A DNA stretch of 64,000 bases from Babylonia areolata (Eukaryota > Mollusca > Gastropoda > Neogastropoda > Buccinidae), in assembly GCF_041734735.1 (NCBI RefSeq), contig NC_134891.1, positions 13,558,578 through 13,622,577 of the forward strand. The letters are read 5' to 3'. The notes beneath the pieces are model-generated. The model had not been told where the DNA came from, made no database searches, and saw only the letters and a program-made list of their open reading frames with translations. Made by a program: the position numbers and the translations under genes. Positions 10,167 to 21,709 of this stretch are shown piece by piece. Numbering within the stretch: the first letter of the stretch is position 1; every line of letters starts with the position of its first letter.

Positions 10167-13100
10167 AAGAATTGGTTGAAATCTTGCAGACAATACAGAA
10201 TTCTGCCCCTAAGACTCCCCAGCCTGAGTTGCCTCTGCCAAAGTGGTCACCAGGAGATGATGTAGATGATTTCCTTGACCATTTTTGAAACTGTCGCTGC
10301 GGCATATGTTTTGTCACCAGAGGCCAAAGCTGTCCACTTATTTAGCTCTCTTACAGGCAAAGCTCGTGAAGCATTCAATAATATACATCACGAAATAAAT
10401 TACGAGGAATTAAAGAGGGCACTTTGAGAATACTTCCGGTTGTCTGCCAGTGCTTATGGTCGTAAGTTCCGTAGCATGAAACGTGTAATGACAGAATCAT
10501 TCAAGCAGTTCGGAACTAGATTTCAGCGAGCCCTAGACAATTGGGTTGACCTATCGGGTATGTCACTGCAGGATCTGGTCTTTACAGAACAGTTTCTCAG
10601 CAGACAAGTTAGCTATGGCTGTTTGGGAGATGTACACCGCTTTCGAGGAGGTTGTAATCAAGGCCAAACGATTTGCGGAAGTGCGACGTGCCGTTAAGGG
10701 TATGAAAAATCATTAAGGGAGTAGCGCCGACAGGAGTTCCGCGCAGGCTGGTTCTTCCCGAACTAACCTGCGGGCTGGACAGGCCACAGAGTCCATGGCC
10801 GATTCGAAAAGTCCGAAAGGGAAAGCAGGTGGATCACTAACCCCTCAGTCAGGTGGTAACCGTGCTAGGGTGACCTGTTTTCGTTGCTCTCAGCCAGGAC
10901 ACTACATGCGGGATTGCCCCTTGGCCAAAACAGAATGGAAACAGCGTTCAGCTCTTGCTCACAAGCAGGAGTGTGGGCTAGCACAACCCCAGGGAGTCGC
11001 AGTTGGGTCTGACGAGGAGGAACCTTCCATGCCCAGTCTTTCTCAGTCTGATAGATGGGCAGCTTGTTAAGTCAGTCAGGGATACTGGGGCTTCCTACGT
11101 CTTTGTGGACGAGAAGCTTGTTCCTGCAGATGCACCCCAGAAGGGAAACTGCCAAGTCTCGGGAGTGGAACAGCAGTTTGCTGCTGAGAGACTCTACATC
11201 TTGGTTTTGCTGTGCATTCCATATAAATTTTATTGAAGGTCTGGTTTGGGCAGTGGTGCTCAGAGAACCTATTTACCCACTGTTGGTGGGGAATCAAGTA
11301 GTTTCAGGACGGAGCTGTCAGGGCGTTCAAATTTTTTTGAAGGTCTGGTTTGGGCTGTGGTACTCAGAGAACCTATTTACCCCCTGCTGGTGGGGAATCA
11401 AGTACAGTTTCAGGACAGAGCTATCAGGGCGTTCTGTCGGTCCTGTGATACCTGTCAACCTACGGAACCAAAGGGACGTAATCAGCGTGTACACTTGCGT
11501 ATGGTCCCGCTGGTGTCCCACCCATTTCACAAAGTGGTCATAGTTGAAGAAGAAATGGAACCTGAAAATCTGGTTCAAAGCAGTGCAGGCATTCCATTAC
11601 CCACTCTGCAGGCCGAGGAGACATGGAAAGATGTCCTACTGGGCCCCAGTTGAACCCAGTTCAGTCTCAAAAGGTCTTGAAGCTGTGTGAGGCTGCAAGC
11701 GCAGTTCTCATGTATGTACCAATGCAGTCTCGTATCGGGGAGTCCGAGTCAAACAGTACCCATTACCCCATTCACAGCAGGACACAATCAAACAAGAAGT
11801 GGAACAGATGCTGAAGATGGGTGTGATTGAATCCGCTGTTTCCGTGTACTCAGCACCCATTGTTCTAGTGAAGAAGAAAGATGGGAAAGTGCGGTTTTGT
11901 GTGGACTTCAGGAGATTGGATGGAATCCTGTGATTTGATGCTGAACGCATGCCAGACGTTGACCAGATTTTTGCTCAGTTAGGGCAGGCCAAGTATTTCT
12001 CAAAGCTGGATCTGACTAAGGGATACTGGCAAATTTCGATGAAGGCCCAAGATCGACACAAGCCTGCCTTTCTTCACCACCAGTCAGGGACAGTTTCAAT
12101 GGGTTACTATGCCCTTCAGACTGAAAACAGCCGGTGCAGTGTTCTCTGGGGTCATGCGTCAGGTATTGTCTCCATTGAACTTTCCAGAGGTTCACAATTT
12201 TATAGACTACGTCCTGCTTGCTATGGAGGCATGGGAACGTCATCTGCAGGGGCTGGAGATGATCTTTGATCGTGTAGAACAGGTCCAATTAGTAGCCAAA
12301 CCTTCAAAGTGCCAACTTGGATTTCACGAGTTGAGCTACCTGGGTCATACACTTCAGGCATGGAAACCAAGACCTGAGGTAGACAAAGTATCTAAGCTCA
12401 GGGATGCCAGGATTCCCCAAACCAAAAAGCAAGTCGGAGCTTTTTTGGGTCTAGCGGGATATTATCGGCGTTTTGTCCCCAGGTTCGTAGAGAAAGCTCT
12501 GGCTCTCACTGAGAGGACCAAGAACCACCAGCCAAACCACATTTAGTGGGGGGCTGATGCTCAGAAAGCTCTTGACGAGTTGCAGCAAGCATTGACGAGC
12601 TTCCTTGTGCTCACTCTTCCAGACCCACAGTTGGGTTTCATCCTTCATACTGATGCTTCAGGACAAGGTATTGGTGCAGTTCTCATGCAGGATCAGGGAA
12701 AGGGACAACAACCAGTAGCCTACGCTAGCAAAAAGCTGACTCCTGTGGAACAGCGGTACCATACCATCGAGCAAGAATGCTTGGCTGTTGTATGGGCCAT
12801 CAGACGCTTCTACCCTTACTTGTATGGGCGTCACTTCGTGCTGGAGAGTGGTCACCACCCACTCCAGTACATCCAGAGAATCTGGCCAGTCAGCTGATGA
12901 CTGATAGGGTGGGCAATGGAGCTGCAGTCGCACTCTTACACTTTTCATCACGTCAAGGGAAGCGACAACCTCAGGGCCGATTACCTGAGCAGGTCAGTGC
13001 AGTCTAGGATGGTTCCATTCCAGTTGCAGCTGAAGGAATGATTTATCTGTCTTTGATATTGCTGAGTGTGAGTTGAGGCACACTATAATGTACTACCTCA

Positions 13101-13900
13101 GCACGACTGTACCCAAACTTGATGGACTGGGTCACTTTTTCATAGGGTCATTCTTTATATTAAAGTGTAGGCCAAACAAGGCCAGACACAATTTCCTTTA
13201 AGAGGGGGTGTTGTCGCACCCAACAAGCTGCTACCTGGTGAGACCCGGTGTTGGCAGGAGAGAAAAGGTCAACCAGTACAACATTTCTCTTTCCCCTTTA
13301 ATTTTGCTGTGCATTGCACGTGCAACGAGTGTGCAGCAAAGGGTTTGATTGGACGGTGGGTACACTTGACGTGTGAGTGAAGGTGGAATGAGTTTTCTTT
13401 GCACACCCACAAACACCAATAGATGTGACTCCCATCCTGGCACAGAGAGGAGAGGTTCTCTGCCTCAGAACCTCTGGTAACGGGTTCGTTCCCGTAGTTC
13501 GGCAACATCTTGTGTTGCACCACTGTGGTCACACAACTGCTGACCAGTGCCCAAGCATTCAGTCCTTGGACAAGGGGCCAGCTGCATGGTCCTTCGTCTC
13601 AGTGTTTTTCACGAGCTGTTGAGGTGAGTCCACTGCCATTTAATTGGCTACAATTGTTTCGGAATCATTCACTTTTCACACCCACCCCCTTCCTTTTCGT
13701 TCGCATGTTTTCATGTTTCGGTTTCATTGAGATGTGCCAATGACATGATTGATAGTAAATATAGGGCCATGGGTTGTTGTAATGTAGGAGGGCAAAGGGG
13801 TCCAGAACTTAAATCGACCCCCCCTCCGACCTTGGTCGTCGGCCCGCGACTGAAACCCAACAGCTCTGTCTCCAAGTGGTGGATCCTGGAAATAAAAGGC
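10167..13900 (+). mobile_element. Gmr1-like Ty3/gypsy fossil (integrase before RT), decayed
   Basis: Parts in order: gag (about 10167-10700), a CCHC zinc knuckle FRCSQPGHYMRDC (10880-10920), a protease-like RDTGAS motif (about 11080), a short integrase remnant with a CRSCDTC knuckle (11430-11530), reverse transcriptase with VLVKKKDGKVRFCVDFR and FSKLDLTKGYWQI (about 11780-12350), and RNase H with LHTDAS and YASKKL (12640-12980). A purine tract then precedes a probable LTR at 13209. No integrase follows RNase H, and the integrase remnant lies before RT, as in the whole element at 21710-30026. It is a strongly broken fossil with roughly ten or more breaks and most of integrase missing, so it is older than that element. 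The 5' LTR is absent and the 3' end is unresolved. Confidence 0.75.
13209..13869 (+). repeat. Probable 3' LTR of the 10.2-13.9 kb gypsy fossil (right end uncertain)
   Basis: The polypurine tract 'taagagggggtg' leads into TGTTGTCGCACCC, as expected at an LTR start just after RNase H. No matching TG...CA end could be fixed. The segment meets the right copy of the inverted repeat at about 13870, so the LTR may be cut there. Confidence 0.45.
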
Positions 13901-13990
13901 AGCAAGGGTTAAAATAATATGGCCGTCACACACAAAATCTATTCTCCATTCAACCGCCGGTCTTCATTTGACCAAAAGGAAAACACACAA
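13870..13990 (-). repeat. Right copy of the inverted repeat
   Basis: Reverse-complement match to 8884-8998, running from 'ccaagtggtggatcc' to 'tcatttgaccaaaagg'. After a short gap the word 'acacacaaaatcaatag' repeats part of the unit again near 13985-14000. Confidence 0.75.
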
Positions 13991-14703
13991 AATCAATAGC
14001 CACTGGAAACCCGAAAAGAAAGATAACTGAAAAACAACTTGGGTTTGGAGGAGTAACCTCCCTGCTGAAAAGAAAAACGGGGGATGACAAGTACTCTCAC
14101 ACATGCACACAACAACTTCCCCGGCTGAAAAGGAAGCCAAACAATCCCCCGGCGCGGCATGGCCAAAAAGTTGGCTCTAAACGCAAAAGTGTTTAAATCA
14201 GAAGAAGCCAACGCTCGCCCACTACTCAGTGAACTGGAACACTATTCGTCAACTGGAACAATAGCAATTCAAAGTAGAATACCCTTCTGTCACCACGAGT
14301 AAATGTTACAGTCCTATACGGAAGCCGCAAAACCGTTTTCAGAGACAATAACCGAGTGATAGATACCCGCACGTACCACTGGCAGAAAACATAGTTGAGA
14401 GGAAAACATACTAACAAAAGTTCTAACCACAAACGGCAATCATTAGAACACAAATTCAAGAACTTGAGTTAAGTCACCAAGCAAGATCATTTCCTTTCAC
14501 TGTGACAGCGCCTACTGAGTATCATTGCAGTCAGAATCTATCTAACCAGTTTACCCATTCTGCAGCATTTCTATAACAGAAACCAATTAAAATTGAGGGG
14601 GTGTTCTTCAACTGACTTGTCCACAACGATTCTACATGGTGTTCTAGATTAGGTAGACGTTTGAAGGTGACTGAGGGATTCGCTGACATAGACGAGAGAG
14701 AGA
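13991..14703. other. Spacer without recognisable genes
   Basis: Mixed-composition sequence with no coding motif that I recognise. It may be part of the element carrying the inverted repeat, since its left edge shares the 'acacacaaaatc' word. No RNA gene is visible. Confidence 0.4.
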
Positions 14704-14914
14704 GAAGACAAGACAAGACAAGACAAGACAAATTATTTATTATCGAGGATAATAGATAAGCACTGGCACGCTTTTTTTCTTGCAGTCCCCGCCCTGAAAA
14801 TGGGTCTCACTACACAAAACTACATTATATAATTATGTCATTGCATGCACTACACAATGCTACGTAAGGTCATATAATGCGAATACTATACTACATAATG
14901 GCATAAGCATGGTA

Positions 14915-14980
<66 letters not shown>

Positions 14981-16655
14981 GGACTATGCGCTTTTCGGTA
15001 CACATTCATCAATACATCGAATTGACAGTGGAGCAACTGGCAACTACTGCATGAATATATATCTACATTTAAAGGAAAGAAATGAAAGAACTGAAGAAGC
15101 AAACAGATGTAACATGCATTACAAACGAATGAAATATTATGAAATAATACTTCAATTCACACCCATAAAAAACAGGAGTACAATATAATATGATGAGGGA
15201 GGGAGTGGGGGGACCTGGGCAACCGTACACACCAATAATCAATCGGTGTGAACAAAGTGGACATTACACTGTCATAAGGTGGGAAAGGTAATGTTTTTGG
15301 AAGGTAGTAGGGCAGCGGTGTTGTTTAACTGTTGCTGGGAGTGAGTTCCATAGAGTGGCGCCTGAGTAAACCAAACTGGATTTGAACAAATCAGTTCTTG
15401 GGATTGGGATATGGACTTTATGGAGAATTAGGGAGATTTTGTTTATCAGTGTTGGTGGTGCATTTCCTGTCATAATCTTGTGCATTGTTGTTCCTTTGTT
15501 GTACTCTAATCTACGGACTAAAGGGAGAATATTCGCTTGTTTATAGTCTGAGTCCAGTAGGGAAGTCTTTTTTATGAGTACCAGCTTGAGACCCCGTTTA
15601 TGAAGATTACGTAATGGCTTCATGGCATTTGCACTGGCGGAGTCCTATAGTGTTGATGCATAATCTATTGTAGACTGGATATGTGCTTGAAAAAATAATT
15701 TCCGTGAGTGGAGGTCAAGGAAGTGCTTTATTTTGGACAGTTGATGGTTCTTCTGGGCTGTCTTTTTGCAAAGGGAAGTTATGTGAGGAATCCATGTGAG
15801 ACTGTTGTCTAACATGACTCCCAGAACCTTATGATCACTAACCTGTTCAATAGGTTCATGTTGGATGGGAGGGAATTTATCGATAGTGTTTTGCCTCTTT
15901 TGTCTGGTGGTGATCAACATGCATTTTGTTTTTAGTGGATGAAGAGACATGTGGTTAAGTTCAGTCCATTGGACGAGTTCATTAGTACTTTCATGTAAGT
16001 CTTTATCAAGAGCGTTGATATCAGTATGACCCTTGAAGAACGCCATAGTCAAGTGCTGCTAGCGCGGAGACTGATGAACCCATTGTCACGCATTGTTGCC
16101 TGTTTGTGAGATATGATTGGAGTAAACTAAGACTACTGGTCCATATAGTTCAAGTTTTCTAAGTAAGAGGTTATGGTCTATCACTTCAAATGCTTTTTTT
16201 TATCAACAAATAGAACACCGCAATATCTGTTGTCATTGATATTTGCAAGCCAGTCATCTTCAAGACTCAGTGACTAATGCTGTGTGGCACGAGTGCTTTT
16301 CTCTGAAACCAGACTGAGCTGGATGTAAAAGCTCATTGACATGAATGTCATGAGAAATATGTTTGTTTATGTGCTTTTCTAGTGGTTTCGAAAGAACAGA
16401 AATAATGGAAATTGGCCGATACTTAGAAGGATCGGAGGTGTCCCCTGATTTGTAAATAGGAATAACTTTTGCTTTCTTAAATGCGTTCGGAAAGTAGTTT
16501 TTGTAATGCACAGATTATTAATGTATCTGTGATAACTGGAGCCGGCTAGTTTGAGAATTCTGCTGGGGGGTGTGCCGGCGGGGGGCAACCCGGCGTAAAA
16601 GACTAGTAAAAATAGCATCAACACTGAAGATGAGCAATACATTAACTGAAACATT
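14704..16655 (-). mobile_element. CR1/L2-like LINE, family Y copy A
   Basis: Read on the complement from about 16655: a decayed stretch, then RT with AFKKAKVIPIYKSGDTSDPS, KYRPISIISVLSKPLEKHI and AQSGFREKHSCHTAL (16511-16260), a gap over the catalytic YxDD region, then FPPIQHEPI, KVLGVMLDNSLTW and QAHIQSTIDYA (16052-15645), and the C-terminal ATLWNSLPATVK (15360-15300). A 3' UTR follows (15260-14735), ending in the tail (TTGTC)n at 14733-14704, typical of CR1/L2-type 3' ends. It is a 5'-truncated, frameshifted dead copy. A dinucleotide microsatellite lies inside the 3' UTR. Confidence 0.85.
14921..14990. repeat. (AC)n(AT)n microsatellite
   Basis: An AC run followed directly by an AT run, inside the 3' UTR of LINE family Y copy A. 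Confidence 0.95.
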
Positions 16656-16658
16656 ATG

Positions 16659-17345
16659 GTATAAGATGGGATAGCGTTTTTTGAAGGATGTTGGGCAATG
16701 GTGTTTGATTTATTCTGGGAGTGATTTCCACAGGGTGGTCGGCGCCTGAGGAAGCCAACCTTACCGGATTTAAACAGATCAATTCGTGGGATCGAGTGAA
16801 CTTTTGGGCGGGGATTTCTTAATGAATTAACAGAAATTTTGGTTATTAATTCTCTGTAATCTGCGGATTAGTGGGTCAATATTCGCTTATATATATACAT
16901 ATATATATATATACATATTATAGTCTGAGCCCAAAGGGAAGTTGAGTCTGTTTAAGGAGAACCTGGGCAGTTTGAGTCCCTGTTTACTGATGAAGATTGA
17001 GGAATGGTTTCATGGCGTTCGCAATGGCGGAGTTCCATAGTGTTGATGCGTAATCTACTGCATGTGGACTGGATATGTGCTTGAAAAACCAATTTCCGCG
17101 AGCGGAGGTCAAGTAAATCAGTGTTTGATTTTGGATACCTGATTGATTGTGATTCCCAGAACTTTATGATCACTGACTTGTTCAGTACGTTCTCTTTTAA
17201 GTTAGATGGAAGGACACTTGACAAAAGTGTTATGCCTCTTTTGTCTGGTTGAGATCAACAAGGATTTAGTTTTTTGTGGGTGGAAAGACGTGTGGTTTGT
17301 GATACGCTCCCGTGATTAAGTTCGGTCCATTTCACTAGTTCATTA
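16659..17345 (-). mobile_element. CR1/L2-like LINE, family Y copy B (fragment)
   Basis: Same family as copy A, same strand, and directly next to it. Phrases shared with copy A include the segments around 'ttccgcgagcggaggtcaag', 'atggcggagttccatagtgt' and 'cttttgtctggttgagatca', equivalent to 15700, 15640 and 15900 in copy A. It lacks the 3' UTR and tail and carries an AT-microsatellite near 16885-16915. The head-to-tail pair could reflect duplication or two insertions. Many frameshifts are present, and it looks more decayed than copy A. Confidence 0.8.
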
Positions 17346-17352
17346 GTACTTT

Positions 17353-17418
<66 letters not shown>

Positions 17419-17455
17419 GGAGGCAGAGAGTAAAAACAACAACAACAACAAAACA
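17346..17455. repeat. Microsatellites (GA)n, (CAGA)n, (CAA)n
   Basis: A GA run at about 17355-17388, a CAGA run to 17417, and CAA repeats to 17455, immediately upstream of the CAMSAP promoter region. Confidence 0.95.
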
Positions 17456-17514
17456 ACACCCAAACACATTGGAAACACAAGTCAATAATTGGAAACTACG
17501 GACGCACATGCTTT

Positions 17515-17811
17515 TGATTTTACGCATGCGTTGCACAGGCGGAAGTGCAGCAGAAATGTCGCGAGCGAAAACAGGAGTCCATGAAGAGCTGACAGAACGC
17601 ATGTAAACATTCACGGGCCTACCGTCTGAAAGTGTTACTTCCAGCGCACATATGGATCGTTTCCTCAAAGGAAAGCACTGCACTCATTACAGGGTGGCTT
17701 CTTAGCTTATGCAGTCGGTGAAATTCGGTCGAATTGTGAGTGGGATCAGCCTAATCATATTTCGCCGCATAAATTTATCAGTTGGCAGTTGAGCGATCGA
17801 AAGCAAATGCC
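17515..17811 (+). promoter_or_regulatory. Putative CAMSAP promoter and 5' UTR
   Basis: This is the 300 bp upstream of the exon 1 ATG, richer in CpG than the flanking intron. It contains TACGCATGCG (17521-17530), one base from the NRF1 core, and GGCGGAAGTG (17538-17547), an ETS-type site. That pairing is typical of TATA-less housekeeping promoters. No TATA box is obvious. The ATG at 17808 is out of frame, in weak context, and overlaps the real start. The transcription start cannot be fixed from sequence alone. Confidence 0.45.
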
Positions 17812-17892
17812 ATGGCGGATTCATCATCTGTGGAACAGGACGATAGCGATGTCATTGAAATCATTCCAGCAGAAGACTATAATTCACAGAGG
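17812..17892 (+). CDS. CAMSAP/Patronin-like protein, exon 1
   Basis: The ATG at 17812 lies in a perfect Kozak context (gccATGG) and opens 27 codons, MADSSSVEQDDSDV then IEIIPAEDYNSQR, ending at AGG directly before the strong donor GTAAGT, so the intron is phase 0. Joined to exon 2 (55966-56061), the sequence P-x-E-D-Y-N-S-Q-R-A-K-L-K-A-S-L lines up with the start of CAMSAP1 (RYDAARAKIAANLQW). CAMSAP/Patronin proteins bind and protect microtubule minus ends through a C-terminal CKK domain. The N-terminal calponin-homology domain begins here. The acidic DDSDVIEII resembles a SUMO-interacting motif, but that is speculative. Orthology to one vertebrate paralogue (CAMSAP1, 2 or 3) cannot be assigned, as invertebrates usually have a single gene. 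Confidence 0.8.
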
Positions 17893-19559
17893 GTAAGTAG
17901 TGTAATTTGTGGCAACATTTGTCACAGTTATCCATTTTCAAATTAGAACTGTCTCTTCGTTTCTTTCAACCCTCTCCTTAGTGAAGTTAGTCAAACGAAA
18001 CTGACAGTTCATTTGACCACATTCATTGTAGAACCATGGGTTGAATGACTTAACGATAGGTTTTGCTCAGAGTATTAATGACATAATGACAGTTCCAGGT
18101 AACAGAGTACCATGACCACAACGTCATAAATATAAATATCTTTTCGGAAAATTTTTTTCTCAAATCCCTTTTCTTCTAGAATAAAGTTACATTTAACTTT
18201 ATCATAATTTAACTTTATCATAATTTACATTCATTATGGAATAATACTGAGTCAGTGTGTGCCTTCAGGACTGTTGGTTGAAATAGTGACGGATGTTGTA
18301 CCTATTATGTAATTATTCATGGGCATAACTTCCATAAGTAATTTAATTTCAATCAACATCTACTGACCTAGTTAATACTAATAATAGTTAATACTAATCA
18401 AAAGATAACATTTTTATCTTCAAAGAAGTAATGAATAATTATTTGAAAATTAGATATGTTTTATAAAATTTTAGATTAAAAAATGAATACCTTTGCAGAT
18501 AGATAATCAGAAACTTGTTCAAATTATAGTCAAGAGCTCTGTAAAGACTTTCACAAGTGTCAGGTTTGTAAGATGTGAGTATGTTGACTGCTGCTTGTAT
18601 CAATTGATCTCTTTCAGTCTCTGCCTCAATAATTACATATTGATTTCTGTTGAACATAGCTCTTCACATATAACTTCTAAACTAGTACAAGTATGTGTGT
18701 GTGTAACATGTGTTGCACCTTGAGTGTTCACATGTATATGTATCTATCTCCTTTCAGTCTCTGTCTTAATGACTAATTGATATAATATTTTATCGAATTG
18801 TAAATAAAAGAACCAATGAATGTAGGATTAAAACAAACAAAGAAAAAAAGAACAACCCCAAAACGTGGGTAGCCGTGATCTAAATGCCATGGACATGAGG
18901 ATGAAACAAGCATGAGCCTGAAATTCAAGGTTATTCTTTGCACGCAATATATTGGCTGAGATAAACAGAATCAATCACCTGTCTTGATACAGGATATTTA
19001 GTCTGTAGTGTTCATACTTATTTTACTTTGCTTGTACTACTTGCTTAACAGCATTTGAAGCAAGTCATTTTCCCAGAATTCAGTTTACAAACTTACAAAT
19101 TCAGTTGTTTTTGTTGTTTTTTCCTACAAAGAGAACTTATTGAAAAATCATGCTGAAAATTGGAAAGTGGTATTTAAAATGTACTATTTATTTTCCAGTA
19201 ATTCATAATTTGATATGTCTGGGTTGTTTTGATTGTTTTAAATGCTCAGCACCTCTCTCCCTGTCTGATTCTCTCTGTCTCAGTTTGTCTGTGTGTGGGT
19301 ATGTGTGTTGGGAGGGGGTGATTATAACTATAAAACAAATAAGAGGGGTGGGGAGGTAATAATCAGGTAAAAATGTCTGTCAGGAATGCTGATTACCGGA
19401 ACCAAGTTTGTTTTATTGGACTCAGAACTGAGTGATCAGTCATTGCAAAGGACATGACCATACACAAGATAACAGGAAATAAAAGGTGATAGTCTTTGAA
19501 AAAATAGTCCAAAGTCAGTTGTTGGAATTGCCTAGCTGAACATGATAGATATTTTGAAA

Positions 19560-20410
19560 GGTTTTAACAGGGAGCATGTCTGTGTTCCCCAGGCTCCAGT
19601 TTCCCTTGGTCTGTTTCCCTCAGGTGTATGTTCTCTTTTTTTTTTTCAAGGTCTGTTATCCCGCAGGTCAGTGTTCCCCATGGCCATTTTCCTCCAGATC
19701 TGTGTTCTTCCAGGTTTGTATTCTCTCAGTTTATTAATGTTTCTTCATCCATACACTTTTGGGTAGTTGTCAGTGGTCAGTTGTGACCTGTGCTCAAAAC
19801 TGGTAAAAAAATGATAATAATAAAAGTAATGAATGATATTTTTTCAGACAAAGAGTAAGACTCAAGTTACTAAGAGAGTTCGCTTAACCCAGATTATAAT
19901 GCAAGCTGCACACTTTTGTGTTGTGGACAATACTGGCCAGTAAATAGTCATATCAGTTCAATAAGTCTTAATGTTACCTTATGTTTATTATAAAATGCAG
20001 CATTCTGATTTTTTTGGACCATAACCATTTGTGGTCAGCAGTGATCAGCCTTGGTCAGTCAAGGGCCAAGTCCTGTCAAGAAGTCCAAAAACTGCATAAA
20101 TGTCACAAAAGAATACAATCTAACAGTCTTTTAGATAATGGTCAGTAATGGTCAGTTAATGATAGAAACATCTGCCAGGGTCATGGGGTGTTAATGATGA
20201 GTAAATTAGACAATGCAGCCTGAACACGTTTGGCCTGTAGTGGTCATCAGTAGACATAAACCTGTGGGAATATAGACCTGGGGAAACAAAGTCCAGAAAA
20301 CTAATTTTGGTGAAGTCAGACCTTGGGGAATACAAGCGTGGGGGAACTTTGACTGTCTGAAAGTAAAAGTAAATTTGGGGGAACATAGATGTGTTGGAAC
20401 ATAATGATGA
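19560..20410. repeat. Foldback-like repeat family R1, copy b
   Basis: The left arm (about 19577-19745) is a run of degenerate 16-bp subunits of the type gttcccccaggtctgt. The right arm (about 20262-20402) is the same unit inverted, e.g. 'gggaatatagacctgggg' and 'gggggaacatagatgtg'. The centre holds 'tggtcagtaatggtcagtta' and related words (20028-20250) and two copies of a unit around 'aaatgtcacaaaagaataca'. The arms could pair to form a long imperfect stem. No coding sequence is present. Confidence 0.6.
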
Positions 20411-20599
20411 CCTCATTTTGATTCCGGGAAGTATTATTGAGAAACGTTATGCCATAAATTGTGTTCTTCAAAGTATCGTAAAGCCAGTTGTGCTTTTTTC
20501 CTTGACAGGGTGTAATAATTTTGATAAAATATCAATGAAGTAATTTACATTTTCTCTGTATTTTCCTGCACCTCTTCTCTTTATGTTACCATTTCCAGT

Positions 20600-20620
20600 A
20601 CTCACACACACATACACACA

Positions 20621-20654
<34 letters not shown>

Positions 20655-20722
20655 AGCACACACACATGCCCCCCTGCACCCCCCCCCCCCCCACACACAC
20701 ACACCATGCACACACACATAAG
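20600..20722. repeat. (CA)n microsatellite with C run
   Basis: CA repeats at 20600-20665, a C run at 20679-20692, then further CA. Confidence 0.95.
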
Positions 20723-21709
20723 CAAATGGGATGTTTCACCAGAACACAGGTACAGATCCTTCTCCTGCAGGGTCCCTTCAGTTACTCTTGTCTGAATTTT
20801 TCAGCAGTAGAGTGGCTTTGAGCATGACAGTGATGGCAAACATATTTTACTTGGCCACATTTTAATTCTGTTCTGGCCAGTGGGGATGTGGTTCTCTGCC
20901 AACACAACATCCCAACATCCCTCAATGAGTCAATCGTGAGATCTACTTCTGCGCAGCAGCACATCCTCTTCGAGCCTTAACCCGCCCCCCCCTTTACCCT
21001 CCTGCCCCCCCCCTTCCCCCTCTCCCTAATTTGTCAGCCAGAGGACTGAGACAAACAGGGAGATTGCTGCTTATTTGGCTTATATTTTTTAACGTCGCTG
21101 TGGGTCTCTGTAGGTTAAGAGGCTACCAAGTACCAGTCTTGTGTGACTGCCAAAGCAGCAGAGGCTGAGTCAGCAACAGTCCCAGCCTCAGCAGCGCAAG
21201 ACTTTACTTTTGGGCATTCCATCCTGTGGGAAGTCGGCCTAAAAAACAGCACCCTTAATGACCCAGTCCAAATTCATCACCTTAAGTCGTTCAGTCCCTG
21301 AAAGTTGGGAGTCTGTACAGGCATGTGCTCCAGTTACATGACATGGGATGCAGCGACTTGATTGTATTGGTGCAAGTATCTGGGTATGTGCTGCCATGAG
21401 CAGAGGACACCCTCTCCTCCTCCTTATGTGCCCAGCTTAAAAGAGTAGGGGCTCGTCTTGGAAATGGATAATGATGTGCCAGTCTGTTTACTAAAGGGTG
21501 TGATTTTGGAACTCTTGGACCAAGATCCAGGGTTTTATATCCACCTGTTTGTGATTCTAAAGACCTCTGAAGGATGATGACCAATACTGGATCTGTCTCC
21601 TCTCAACAGTTTTTCCCACAAGGTCAAATTCAAAATGGACACACAGGCAGAGATTCAAGAGACCTTTCTACAGGGTGATTGGGCTTTTTCTTTCAACCTA
21701 ATGGATGCT

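Noticed and set aside
13991-14703. Continuation of the gypsy LTR from 13209
   Set aside because: The inverted repeat intervenes and no TG...CA end or similarity to an LTR could be found beyond it.
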